Source of the DNA: Kiritimatiellia bacterium
GTDB lineage: Bacteria; Verrucomicrobiota; Kiritimatiellia; RFP12; UBA1067
Direction: 5' to 3'
NCBI GenBank assembly: GCA_017389885.1
Contig: JAFPDR010000068.1
Location: 1 to 10,716 of the forward strand
DNA: 10,716 nucleotides
Positions 1 through 4,809 of this stretch are shown in pieces. Every line of letters begins with the position of its first letter. Within the stretch, counting starts at the first letter, position 1. A program made the translations under genes and the position numbers. The notes under the pieces are model-generated. The model was not told where the DNA came from. It made no database searches and saw only the letters and a list, made by a program, of their open reading frames with translations.

Positions 1-68
1 AAATAGCGCCTGGAACACCTCCTGAAACCGGAAGGACGCGCCACGACCGCTCGTACTGGGCGCTGAAC

Positions 69-89
69 GCTGGCTGCTGGCTGCTGGAA
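69..89. repeat. Tandem heptamer repeat, three units
   Basis: Two exact GCTGGCT units are followed by a third, GCTGGAA. The array lies in the gene-free left edge of the window, downstream of the M50 protease gene. It is one of four short tandem arrays here with a 7-9 bp unit; the other three have different unit sequences. The sequence shows no function for it. A 13-base direct repeat with one mismatch (10-22 and 84-96, CTGGAACAC[C/T]TCC) brackets it. Confidence 0.7.
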
Positions 90-94
90 CACTT

Positions 95-157
95 CCAACG
101 CATCAAAAATTCGTTCTACCTCGCGTCAGCGGGGAGAAGGATTTTTTGATGCGTTGG
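95..157. terminator. Long hairpin downstream of the M50 protease gene, possible terminator
   Basis: Positions 95-109 (CCAACGCATCAAAAA) and 143-157 are perfect reverse complements, giving a 15-bp stem. The 33-base intervening sequence can pair further (TTCT at 114-117 with AGAA at 135-138). It begins 5 bases past the TGA stop of the minus-strand M50 gene, where a terminator would sit. No uridine run follows the stem on the minus strand, so a classical Rho-independent terminator is not proven. It could also be an mRNA 3'-end stabiliser or a fold-back repeat. Confidence 0.5.
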
Positions 158-162
158 CCGTA

Positions 163-924
163 TCAGTCGCGCGTGACGTCGACGTCGTCTCCGTCTCCGC
201 CGTACGGAGGGGGCGAAACGCGCGCGCGGTAGTCGCTGTAGTCCCAGCTCGACTCCATGAGCGCCAGCTGGTACTCGCGGTACCCTTCGGTCCAGATCAT
301 GTAGGCGATGAGGATGCGTATGAAGCCCCAGTTCCCGCCGGAGAAGATCGCCTGGAGTCCGGAGAGGCCGAGCAGGATCGCGAAGACGCGCCCTACCCAC
401 ATCGCGACGAGCGTGGCCTTCGGACGCGACATGAACGCCCTCAGGACACTGCGGAAGATGCGCCCTCCGTCGAGCGGGAAGCCCGGCAGCAGGTTGAAGC
501 CGCCGAGCATAAGGTTCATCCACGCGAGATAGAGAAACGCATACCACAGCCAGTCGTTCTCGATCGGCAGGAACAGAAGCGCCGCGAAGCCGATGCCGGA
601 GAGGACGAACGAGACGAACGGACCCGCTATGGCGGTAAGGAGCTCCTGCCACGCCTTGCGCGGAAGCGAAATGAGCGAGGCGCAGCCCCCGAGCAGCGAT
701 ATCGTTATGTCGTTCGTCTGGTAGCCGAACGCGCGCGCGGTGAGCGAGTGGCCGAACTCGTGCGCAATCACGGAGAACGCGAGGAGTATCGCCTCCGTCA
801 TGCCTTCTGAGAACGTTCGGGCCGAGGTCACGAAGATGAGGAGGAGGATGGCGAACGAGAAGTCGACGTAGATCGGAATGCCGAAGAGCTCGCAGAGGCG
901 GAATCTGTTGTTGAATAGGATCAT
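163..924 (-). CDS. M50 family (site-2 protease-like) membrane metallopeptidase
   Basis: A 253-residue polytopic membrane protein. The zinc-binding HExxH motif is H55-E-F-G-H59 in a hydrophobic helix (SVIAHEFGHS). The third metal ligand is D152 in the family's second motif, here N-L-L-P-G-F-P-L-D-G-G (144-154). Other hydrophobic stretches lie near residues 18-34, 96-120, 125-143, 172-193 and 199-212. This is the M50 (S2P/SpoIVFB) fold, which cuts substrates within the membrane. There is no PDZ or CBS domain, so it resembles the minimal SpoIVFB-like group. The C-terminal 30 residues are polar and rich in Pro, Gly and Asp. The substrate cannot be inferred. The gene starts 12 bp after the methyltransferase stop, suggesting co-transcription, and also has its own -10-like box in that gap. 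No Shine-Dalgarno sequence precedes the ATG. The family call is firm; the role is unknown. Confidence 0.9.
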   Translation of the reverse strand: MILFNNRFRLCELFGIPIYVDFSFAILLLIFVTSARTFSEGMTEAILLAFSVIAHEFGHSLTARAFGYQTNDITISLLGGCASLISLPRKAWQELLTAIAGPFVSFVLSGIGFAALLFLPIENDWLWYAFLYLAWMNLMLGGFNLLPGFPLDGGRIFRSVLRAFMSRPKATLVAMWVGRVFAILLGLSGLQAIFSGGNWGFIRILIAYMIWTEGYREYQLALMESSWDYSDYRARVSPPPYGGDGDDVDVTRD

Positions 925-930
925 GGCGAT

Positions 931-939
931 ATTATATCA
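931..939 (-). promoter_or_regulatory. Extended -10 element directly upstream of the M50 gene
   Basis: On the minus strand the sequence is TGATATAAT: a perfect TATAAT at 936-931 preceded by TGA. Exactly six bases lie between the hexamer and the ATG at 924, so transcription would start at the start codon and give a leaderless mRNA. The TGA of the extended -10 is also the stop codon of the methyltransferase gene. No convincing -35 hexamer is found 16-18 bp upstream. A promoter role is inferred from sequence alone. Confidence 0.5.
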
Positions 940-1848
940 ATTTTTCACGGACTTGAGGACGGCGTATCCGCGGCGCTTTATTATCTCGACGTCCGGGAAG
1001 TACCGGCGCTGCACGGGCTCGAGCCCAGCCGCGTTCTTGCAGACGGTGTAGCAGGCTCCCCCCGCCTTCAGCGCCCTCTTCGCCGTCTCGAGGAAGACGT
1101 CCGCGATGCGGTAGTCGCTGTAGTACGGAGGATTCCCGACGAACACGTCGAACGTCCCGTCCATCCGCGCGGGGCTCCCGTCGTCCGCAAGCACGACCTC
1201 CGCGGCGATTCCGAACTTTTCGGAATTCTCCTTCGCCGCCTCCACGGCCCTCGCGTGCGAGTCCACCATGACGAGCGAGACGGAAGCGGGAGCGAGCCTG
1301 TCGGCGACGAGGAACCCGACAAGACCGCAGCCGCAGCCCATGTCGAGCAAGTTGAAGGCTGAAGGTTGGGAAGTTGAAAGGTCCTTGGAGACGACTTCGG
1401 CGAGGGCGAGCCCTCCTTCGTCGAGACGCCTGTGGCAGAAGCAGCCGGGGTAGCTCGAGAACATCAGCCTTCTTCCGCCCGGGACGCTCGCGGGCCATTC
1501 CGCCCTGAAGGAGCGCACGCGGTCCGGATCGTCCTTGATCTTGTCCAACAGGTCGTTCCTGTCGCGCTCGCGTCCCACGAAGTCAAGCTCGAACTTCGCG
1601 GGCTTCAGGAGGTGTATCTCCTGCAGGAGGTCGAGCGAGAGCTCGCCGGACATGATCTTGGGGCCCGTCCTGAACTTGACTACGTCCCACGGCCCCTCGG
1701 GGAGGTGCGGCGAGCAGACGCACTTCGCGTGCCAGACCTTCTCTATGGCGTGACGGTGGTAGATGTCGAGCACATGGCACGTGACGTCTCCTTCGAGAAG
1801 CCCCGCGTCAAGATCGGCCGCCTTGTATCCAACGAGCAAAGTCTTCAT
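937..1848 (-). CDS. Class I SAM-dependent methyltransferase, RsmC/RlmG-like (MTS domain)
   Basis: A 303-residue protein with a C-terminal Rossmann methyltransferase domain. Motif I is L-L-D-M-G-C-G-C-G-L-V-G (167-178), the acidic ribose-binding residue is D196 (MVDSHA), and motif IV is N-P-P-Y (239-242). NPPY is typical of enzymes that methylate exocyclic or amide nitrogens. The stretch P-G-C-F-C-H-R-R-L-D-E-G-G (134-146) matches the PGVFS..LD.G signature before motif I in RsmC/RlmG, which make m2G in 16S and 23S rRNA. The N-terminal 120 residues would be a second, degenerate or RNA-recognition domain. An rRNA guanine-N2 substrate is therefore likely but not proven; other MTS-family substrates are possible. 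Residues about 155-167 are encoded by a short tandem repeat just before motif I. The gene is divergent from psd and heads a two-gene unit with the M50 gene. No Shine-Dalgarno sequence is present. Confidence 0.85.
   Translation of the reverse strand: MKTLLVGYKAADLDAGLLEGDVTCHVLDIYHRHAIEKVWHAKCVCSPHLPEGPWDVVKFRTGPKIMSGELSLDLLQEIHLLKPAKFELDFVGRERDRNDLLDKIKDDPDRVRSFRAEWPASVPGGRRLMFSSYPGCFCHRRLDEGGLALAEVVSKDLSTSQPSAFNLLDMGCGCGLVGFLVADRLAPASVSLVMVDSHARAVEAAKENSEKFGIAAEVVLADDGSPARMDGTFDVFVGNPPYYSDYRIADVFLETAKRALKAGGACYTVCKNAAGLEPVQRRYFPDVEIIKRRGYAVLKSVKN
1349..1382. repeat. Degenerate heptamer tandem repeat inside the methyltransferase gene
   Basis: On the plus strand the units are AAGTTGA, AGGCTGA, AGGTTGG and GAAGTTG, then AAAGG. 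They sit in the coding sequence directly before motif I and encode a Ser/Thr/Gln-rich patch (near L-S-T-S-Q-P-S-A-F). The patch is less GC-rich than the flanking gene. One unit is 7 bp, so gain or loss of a unit would shift the frame. Confidence 0.65.
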
Positions 1849-1857
1849 AGCGGGGGT

Positions 1858-1901
1858 ATTATACCAAATCCGATGTCCGCGCGGCGCGGATTTGGTATAA
1901 T
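1858..1901. promoter_or_regulatory. Palindromic divergent promoter between the methyltransferase gene and psd
   Basis: A perfect 15-bp inverted repeat (1858-1872 and 1887-1901, arm CGGATTTGGTATAAT) encloses a 14-base GC-rich centre. Each arm ends outward in TTGGTATAAT, a perfect -10 hexamer with extended TG. The plus-strand hexamer (1896-1901) is six bases from the psd ATG at 1908. The minus-strand hexamer (1863-1858) is nine bases from the methyltransferase ATG at 1848. No -35 match is evident for either direction. Both genes could thus start from one symmetric element with very short or no 5' leaders. The arms could also bind a dimeric regulator; that is inference. Confidence 0.65.
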
Positions 1902-1907
1902 TACCGC

Positions 1908-2780
1908 ATGAACCAGATCGAATACGTTGACCGCGCCACGGGAAAGAGGGTCGTCGAGTCCGTCATGGGCGATCGCGCGCTGCGCTTCGCCTACGAGACG
2001 CTGCTCGGACGCACCATGTGGCCCGTCCTCTTCGGATCGAAGGCCGTCTCCGCCTTCATGGGGCGCCGCTACGACTCGCCCTCGTCGAGGAAGGACATCG
2101 CGAAGCTCGCGGCGATCCCGGGATGCCGCGCCGAGGAGGCGGAGAAGCCGATCGGAGAATACGCCTCGTTCAACGACTTCTTCACGCGCAGGCTGAAGCC
2201 GGGGAGCCGTCCGCTCGGGGACGGATTCGTCAGTCCCGCGGACGGAAGGCTCCGCCTCTTCCTCGACGCGGACGCGGACTCGCCGTTTCCGCTCAAGGGC
2301 GCGACGCGCACCCTGCGCGATGTTCTCGCCGGCGGCGCGCCGTCCGGACGCCTCGACGTCGCCGTGGTGCGGCTCGCTCCCGTCGACTACCACCGCTTCC
2401 ACTTCCCGTTCGACTGCAGAACGCCGCGCCCGGTCAGGACGATTCCCGGTAAATACCACTCCGTGAACCCCATCGCGCTTCTGCGCTGTCCAGACGTATA
2501 CGCGGACAACGAGCGGCAGATCGCGGAATGCGAGGCGTCCTTCGGCACGTTCCACATGGTTGACGTCGGAGCGTTCGGCGTCGGCACGATCGTCCAGACC
2601 TACAGCGGCGAAACGCACGCGAAGGGAGACGAAAAGGGATACTTCAAGTTCGGCGGCTCGACTGTCGTCATAGTTGCGAAGGCCGGCGCGCTGAGGTTCG
2701 ACGAAGACCTCGTGCGGAATTCCGCCGAGGGACTCGAGACGCGCGTCCTCTGCGGGGAAAAGATAGGCGACCCGGCCTGA
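1908..2780 (+). CDS. psd: Phosphatidylserine decarboxylase proenzyme (type II)
   Basis: A 290-residue proenzyme that decarboxylates phosphatidylserine to phosphatidylethanolamine at the inner face of the membrane. It carries the family motif S-F-N-D-F-F-T-R-R-L-K-P (88-98), the catalytic aspartate in S-P-A-D-G (D112), and Y-H-R-F-H-F-P (161-167), with H165 matching the catalytic histidine. The self-cleavage motif is G-G-S-T (249-252). Cleavage before S251 would give a 40-residue alpha chain with an N-terminal pyruvoyl group. GGST in place of LGST, and the N-terminal I-E-Y-V-D-R-A-T-G-K segment, match the clostridial-type (type II) subfamily. Length is normal. The start is supported by the -10 box six bases upstream; no Shine-Dalgarno sequence is present. 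No phosphatidylserine synthase gene is adjacent. The stop codon lies inside a strong hairpin. Confidence 0.95.
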   Translation: MNQIEYVDRATGKRVVESVMGDRALRFAYETLLGRTMWPVLFGSKAVSAFMGRRYDSPSSRKDIAKLAAIPGCRAEEAEKPIGEYASFNDFFTRRLKPGSRPLGDGFVSPADGRLRLFLDADADSPFPLKGATRTLRDVLAGGAPSGRLDVAVVRLAPVDYHRFHFPFDCRTPRPVRTIPGKYHSVNPIALLRCPDVYADNERQIAECEASFGTFHMVDVGAFGVGTIVQTYSGETHAKGDEKGYFKFGGSTVVIVAKAGALRFDEDLVRNSAEGLETRVLCGEKIGDPA

Positions 2781-2792
2781 TGCCGGGTCGCC
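2766..2792. terminator. GC-rich hairpin spanning the psd stop codon
   Basis: An 11-bp stem (2766-2776 with 2782-2792, arm GGCGACCCGGC) closes a 5-base loop, CTGAT, that contains the psd TGA. A second hairpin follows at 2797-2813 (GGGACG/CGTCCC with a 5-base loop). Both lie between the convergent genes psd and the lipoprotein gene, where a bidirectional terminator is expected. Neither is followed by a T run, so Rho-independent termination is uncertain. Confidence 0.55.
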
Positions 2793-2829
2793 CTTCGGGA
2801 CGCGCCGCGTCCCATCGTGTCGCGCAATC

Positions 2830-3045
2830 TTACTTGGCGAGATCGTCGGCGGCCTTCTTGGCGTCGTCGGCAGCCTTCTCGGCGGCCTTCTCGACGTCCT
2901 TGGCGGTCTTCTCGGCGGCCTTCTGGACGTCCTTGCCTGTCTGCTCGAGCTTCTCGCCGAGGGTGGGCTCCTTCTTCTCGCAGCCCGTGAAGGCGACGGC
3001 GGAGACGAGCGTCATGGCGACGGCGGCAATGTATGCGAACTTCAT
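2830..3045 (-). CDS. Small Lys/Ala/Asp-rich lipoprotein with 11-residue repeats
   Basis: A 71-residue protein. The N-terminal signal (M-K-F-A-Y-I-A-A-V-A..) leads to a lipobox-like A-F-T-G-C with the lipidated cysteine at C22; Phe at -3 is unusual. The mature 50 residues form a charged, alanine-rich helix with three 11-residue repeats (KDVQKAAEKTA, KDVEKAAEKAA, DDAKKAADDLA). Such hendecad repeats occur in LEA-like and other amphipathic helices that lie on membranes or form coiled coils. The ATG at 3045 was chosen over a GTG at 3078 because AAAGGA sits nine bases upstream and the signal peptide starts there. The gene has its own extended -10 box, giving a leader of about 50 bases, and converges on psd. 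No named family is recognised; a small envelope lipoprotein is the safest description. Confidence 0.75.
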   Translation of the reverse strand: MKFAYIAAVAMTLVSAVAFTGCEKKEPTLGEKLEQTGKDVQKAAEKTAKDVEKAAEKAADDAKKAADDLAK

Positions 3046-3054
3046 TTTCTTGAT

Positions 3055-3060
3055 TCCTTT
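3055..3060 (-). promoter_or_regulatory. Ribosome binding site of the small lipoprotein gene
   Basis: AAAGGA on the minus strand, nine bases upstream of the ATG at 3045. It decides the start in favour of that ATG and is one of only two clear Shine-Dalgarno sequences in the window. Confidence 0.7.
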
Positions 3061-3101
3061 CTTTTTCGGTCCAGACACAGCGTCCGGGCAAAACGGCGGA
3101 T

Positions 3102-3110
3102 ATTATACCA
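3102..3110 (-). promoter_or_regulatory. Extended -10 promoter element of the lipoprotein gene
   Basis: TGGTATAAT on the minus strand, identical to the element in the psd/methyltransferase divergent promoter. It begins 4 bases past the fabG-like stop codon, so the lipoprotein gene can be transcribed separately from fabG. Predicted initiation near 3095 gives a leader of about 50 bases that includes the Shine-Dalgarno site. No clear -35 hexamer was found; that region lies within the fabG-like coding sequence. Confidence 0.6.
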
Positions 3111-3114
3111 TATT

Positions 3115-3801
3115 TCAGTACATCCCGCCGTTGACCGAGATTACCTGGCGCGTCAGATACGCCGCGCCGTCCGAAAGCAGGTACGAGACGAGCGACGCGA
3201 TCTCCTCCGGACGGCCGAATCGGCGCATGGGGATCGCCCTCTTCACCTCCTCGACCGCCTCCGGCTCGATGGACTTCGTCATGTCCGTCTCGATCACGCC
3301 GGGCGCAACGGCGTTGACGGTTATGCCGCGCTTCGCGACCTCAACGGCGAGCGCCTTCGCCGCGCCGACGAGACCCGCCTTAGCGGCGGAGTAGTTGACC
3401 TGCCCGCGGTTCCCAACGACGCCGGAGGCGGACGAGAGGACGACGATCCTGCCGCGTATGCGCTCCATGATCATCGGCATGAGGCACGGCTTGAGGACGT
3501 TGTAGAATCCGTCGAGGTCGGTGCGCATAACGGAATCCCACTCCTCGTCCTCCATCGCGGGGAAGGCGTTGTCGCGGTTTATGCCGGCGTTGAGGACTAC
3601 GGCGTAGTACGGACCGTGCGCGGCGATGTCAGCGTCGAGAGCGGCCTTCGCGGCCGCGCGGTCCGACACGTCGAAGACGAGGTCCGTGCCGCCTGAGCGG
3701 ACCGAATGGGTGACGACTTCGTAGCCCTCGGACGCAAGCGCGTCCGCAATCGCCCTTCCGATTCCGCGTGAACTTCCGGTGACGAGGACTCGCTTGCTCA
3801 T
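3115..3801 (-). CDS. FabG2-like 3-oxoacyl-ACP reductase (short-chain dehydrogenase)
   Basis: A 228-residue short-chain dehydrogenase/reductase that would reduce 3-oxoacyl-ACP with NADPH. The nucleotide motif is T8-G-S-S-R-G-I-G15, N71-A-G supports the cofactor fold, and the active-site residues are S124, Y137 and K141 (Y-S-A-A-K). The segments K-P-C-L-M-P-M-I-M (104-112), G-N-R-G-Q-V-N-Y-S-A-A-K (130-141) and T-R-Q-V-I-S-V-N-G-G-M (217-227) resemble the FabG paralogue found in aryl-polyene clusters more than housekeeping FabG. No other aryl-polyene or fatty-acid gene is nearby. The tetrad asparagine in the T-N-L motif is replaced by D95 (T-D-L). The start at 3801 is fixed by AAGGAG seven bases upstream; an in-frame extension to 3900 would run through the tRNA. 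The tRNA-Val gene lies 54 bp upstream and may share its promoter. Confidence 0.87.
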   Translation of the reverse strand: MSKRVLVTGSSRGIGRAIADALASEGYEVVTHSVRSGGTDLVFDVSDRAAAKAALDADIAAHGPYYAVVLNAGINRDNAFPAMEDEEWDSVMRTDLDGFYNVLKPCLMPMIMERIRGRIVVLSSASGVVGNRGQVNYSAAKAGLVGAAKALAVEVAKRGITVNAVAPGVIETDMTKSIEPEAVEEVKRAIPMRRFGRPEEIASLVSYLLSDGAAYLTRQVISVNGGMY

Positions 3802-3808
3802 GAACGCA

Positions 3809-3814
3809 CTCCTT
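3809..3814 (-). promoter_or_regulatory. Ribosome binding site of the fabG-like gene
   Basis: AAGGAG on the minus strand with a 7-base spacer to the ATG at 3801. It is the strongest Shine-Dalgarno match in the window and rules out the upstream in-frame start at 3900. Confidence 0.8.
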
Positions 3815-3855
3815 GGTTGAAACGGACGCGAAGGCGTCGACTCTCGAGGGGGAAC

Positions 3856-3932
3856 TGGTGGGCTATAGTGGATTCGAACCACTGACCTCTTCCATGTCAA
3901 GGAAGCGCTCTAACCAACTGAGCTAATAGCCC
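3856..3932 (-). tRNA. tRNA-Val (anticodon GAC)
   Basis: A 77-base cloverleaf including an encoded 3' CCA. The acceptor stem GGGCTAT pairs with ATAGCCC, with discriminator A before CCA. The D arm is GCTC..GAGC. The anticodon stem CTTCC/GGAAG closes the loop TTGACAT, placing GAC at 34-36, which reads valine codons GUC and GUU. The T arm is AGTGG-TTCGAAT-CCACT. All stems pair without mismatch. It has its own promoter and lies between hisF and the fabG-like gene on the same strand. Confidence 0.97.
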
Positions 3933-3946
3933 GAAAAACGAGAGAT

Positions 3947-3976
3947 AGTATATCATAACCGACGCCGCGCAGTCAA
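3947..3976 (-). promoter_or_regulatory. Sigma-70-type promoter of tRNA-Val
   Basis: On the minus strand, TTGACT (3976-3971) and TATACT (3952-3947) are separated by 18 bases. TGA precedes the -10 hexamer, giving an extended form. The -10 hexamer ends 14 bases before the tRNA 5' end, leaving a short 5' leader for RNase P. This is the only promoter in the window with both hexamers close to consensus. Transcription could run on into the fabG-like gene, as no terminator is visible between them. Confidence 0.75.
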
Positions 3977-3980
3977 TGGG

Positions 3981-3998
3981 GTAAATTCAGAAATTTAC
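3981..3998. terminator. Short AT-rich hairpin after hisF, weak terminator candidate
   Basis: GTAAATT (3981-3987) pairs with AATTTAC (3992-3998) around a 4-base loop, immediately after the hisF stop codon. The stem is AT-rich and no T run follows on the minus strand, so termination is doubtful. Confidence 0.25.
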
Positions 3999-4769
3999 TC
4001 ACCAGCTCATGCGCGTCGGGACGCCGCCTTCGTGCATGACCTTCTTGATGTCGGCGATCGTGTAGTCGCCGAAGTGGATCATCCCGGCGACGATCGCCGC
4101 GTCCGCCTTCGCCTCGCGGAACACGGTGACGAGGTGCTCGGGCTTCCCCGCTCCGCCGGACGCCACGACGGGCACTCCTACGGCCTCCGCGATGAGGCGC
4201 GTGATCTCGAGCTCGAATCCCTCGCGCGTTCCGTCCGCGTCGACGGAGTTGACGACGATCTCGCCCGCCCCGAGGTCCGCGGCCCTCTTCGCCCACTCCA
4301 CGGCGTCCATGCCGGTGAACTCGCGGAATCCGCGCGTCGTGATCTCGTATCCGCTCGGCGTCTTGCCGCTCCGCACCGGATCCATCCCGAGCACGATGCA
4401 CTGCGCGCCGAACGCCTTCGCGCCCTCGGCGATGATGCCGGGGTTCCTGACCGCGAGCGAGTTTACGGACACCTTCTCGGCTCCCGCGAGGATGACGCGC
4501 TCCATGTCGGCGACGCACGAGATGCCTCCGCCGACGGCGAACGGAATGCGCACCGACTTCGCGACCGCCTCGACCATCCCGATGTCGATCGGACGGTGCT
4601 CTGCCGACGCGGTGATGTCGTAGAACACCAGTTCGTCCGCACCGCCGTCGGAATATCCGACGGCCATCTCGACGGGATCGCCGAGGTCGACGTTGTTCTT
4701 GAACTTCACGCCCTTCGTGACGCGTCCGTTGCGCACGTCGAGGCACGGTATGACTCGCTTGGTCAGCAT
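3999..4769 (-). CDS. hisF: Imidazole glycerol phosphate synthase, cyclase subunit HisF
   Basis: A 256-residue (beta/alpha)8-barrel, the normal length for the family. Together with HisH it converts PRFAR and ammonia to imidazole glycerol phosphate and AICAR in histidine biosynthesis. The acid-base aspartates are D11 (C-L-D-V) and D130 (G-M-D). Phosphate-binding glycines lie in A-V-G-G-G-I (78-83), S-V-D-A-D-G-T (175-181) and A-S-G-G-A-G (203-208). The N-terminal M-L-T-K-R-V-I-P-C-L-D-V is characteristic. hisH lies upstream on the same strand, with 40 bp between the genes, and the two are probably co-transcribed. Those 40 bp are mostly a heptamer tandem repeat, leaving no Shine-Dalgarno sequence before the ATG. 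No other his gene is in the window. Confidence 0.97.
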   Translation of the reverse strand: MLTKRVIPCLDVRNGRVTKGVKFKNNVDLGDPVEMAVGYSDGGADELVFYDITASAEHRPIDIGMVEAVAKSVRIPFAVGGGISCVADMERVILAGAEKVSVNSLAVRNPGIIAEGAKAFGAQCIVLGMDPVRSGKTPSGYEITTRGFREFTGMDAVEWAKRAADLGAGEIVVNSVDADGTREGFELEITRLIAEAVGVPVVASGGAGKPEHLVTVFREAKADAAIVAGMIHFGDYTIADIKKVMHEGGVPTRMSW

Positions 4770-4773
4770 GGGG

Positions 4774-4808
4774 AAGTTTGAAGTTTGAAGTTTAAAGTTT
4801 AAGGTTCG
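4774..4808. repeat. Heptamer tandem repeat in the hisH-hisF gap
   Basis: On the plus strand: AAGTTTG twice, AAGTTTA twice, then a degenerate AGGTTCG. The array is AT-rich, unlike the surrounding GC-rich DNA. It fills nearly the whole intergenic space and ends four bases before the hisF start codon, so it forms the translation-initiation region of hisF in a hisHF transcript. Confidence 0.85.
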
Positions 4809-4809
4809 G

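Noticed and set aside
154..810. A 218-residue plus-strand open frame opposite the M50 gene
   Set aside because: Its Arg/Glu-rich composition is that of an antisense shadow, while the minus strand carries the HEFGH and LLPGFPLDGG motifs.
937..1848. The methyltransferase as a DNA restriction-modification enzyme
   Set aside because: NPPY also occurs in N6-adenine DNA methylases, but the PGxF..LDEGG signature and two-domain layout fit the RsmC/RlmG family, and no restriction or specificity gene is adjacent.
3802..3900. A 33-residue N-terminal extension of the fabG-like protein, opening at 3900
   Set aside because: It reads through the tRNA-Val gene and is not conserved-looking. The ATG at 3801 has AAGGAG seven bases upstream and begins the canonical M-S-K-R-V-L-V-T-G.
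4774..4808. The tandem arrays as a CRISPR remnant
   Set aside because: Units are 7-9 bp with no spacers, and no cas genes are nearby.
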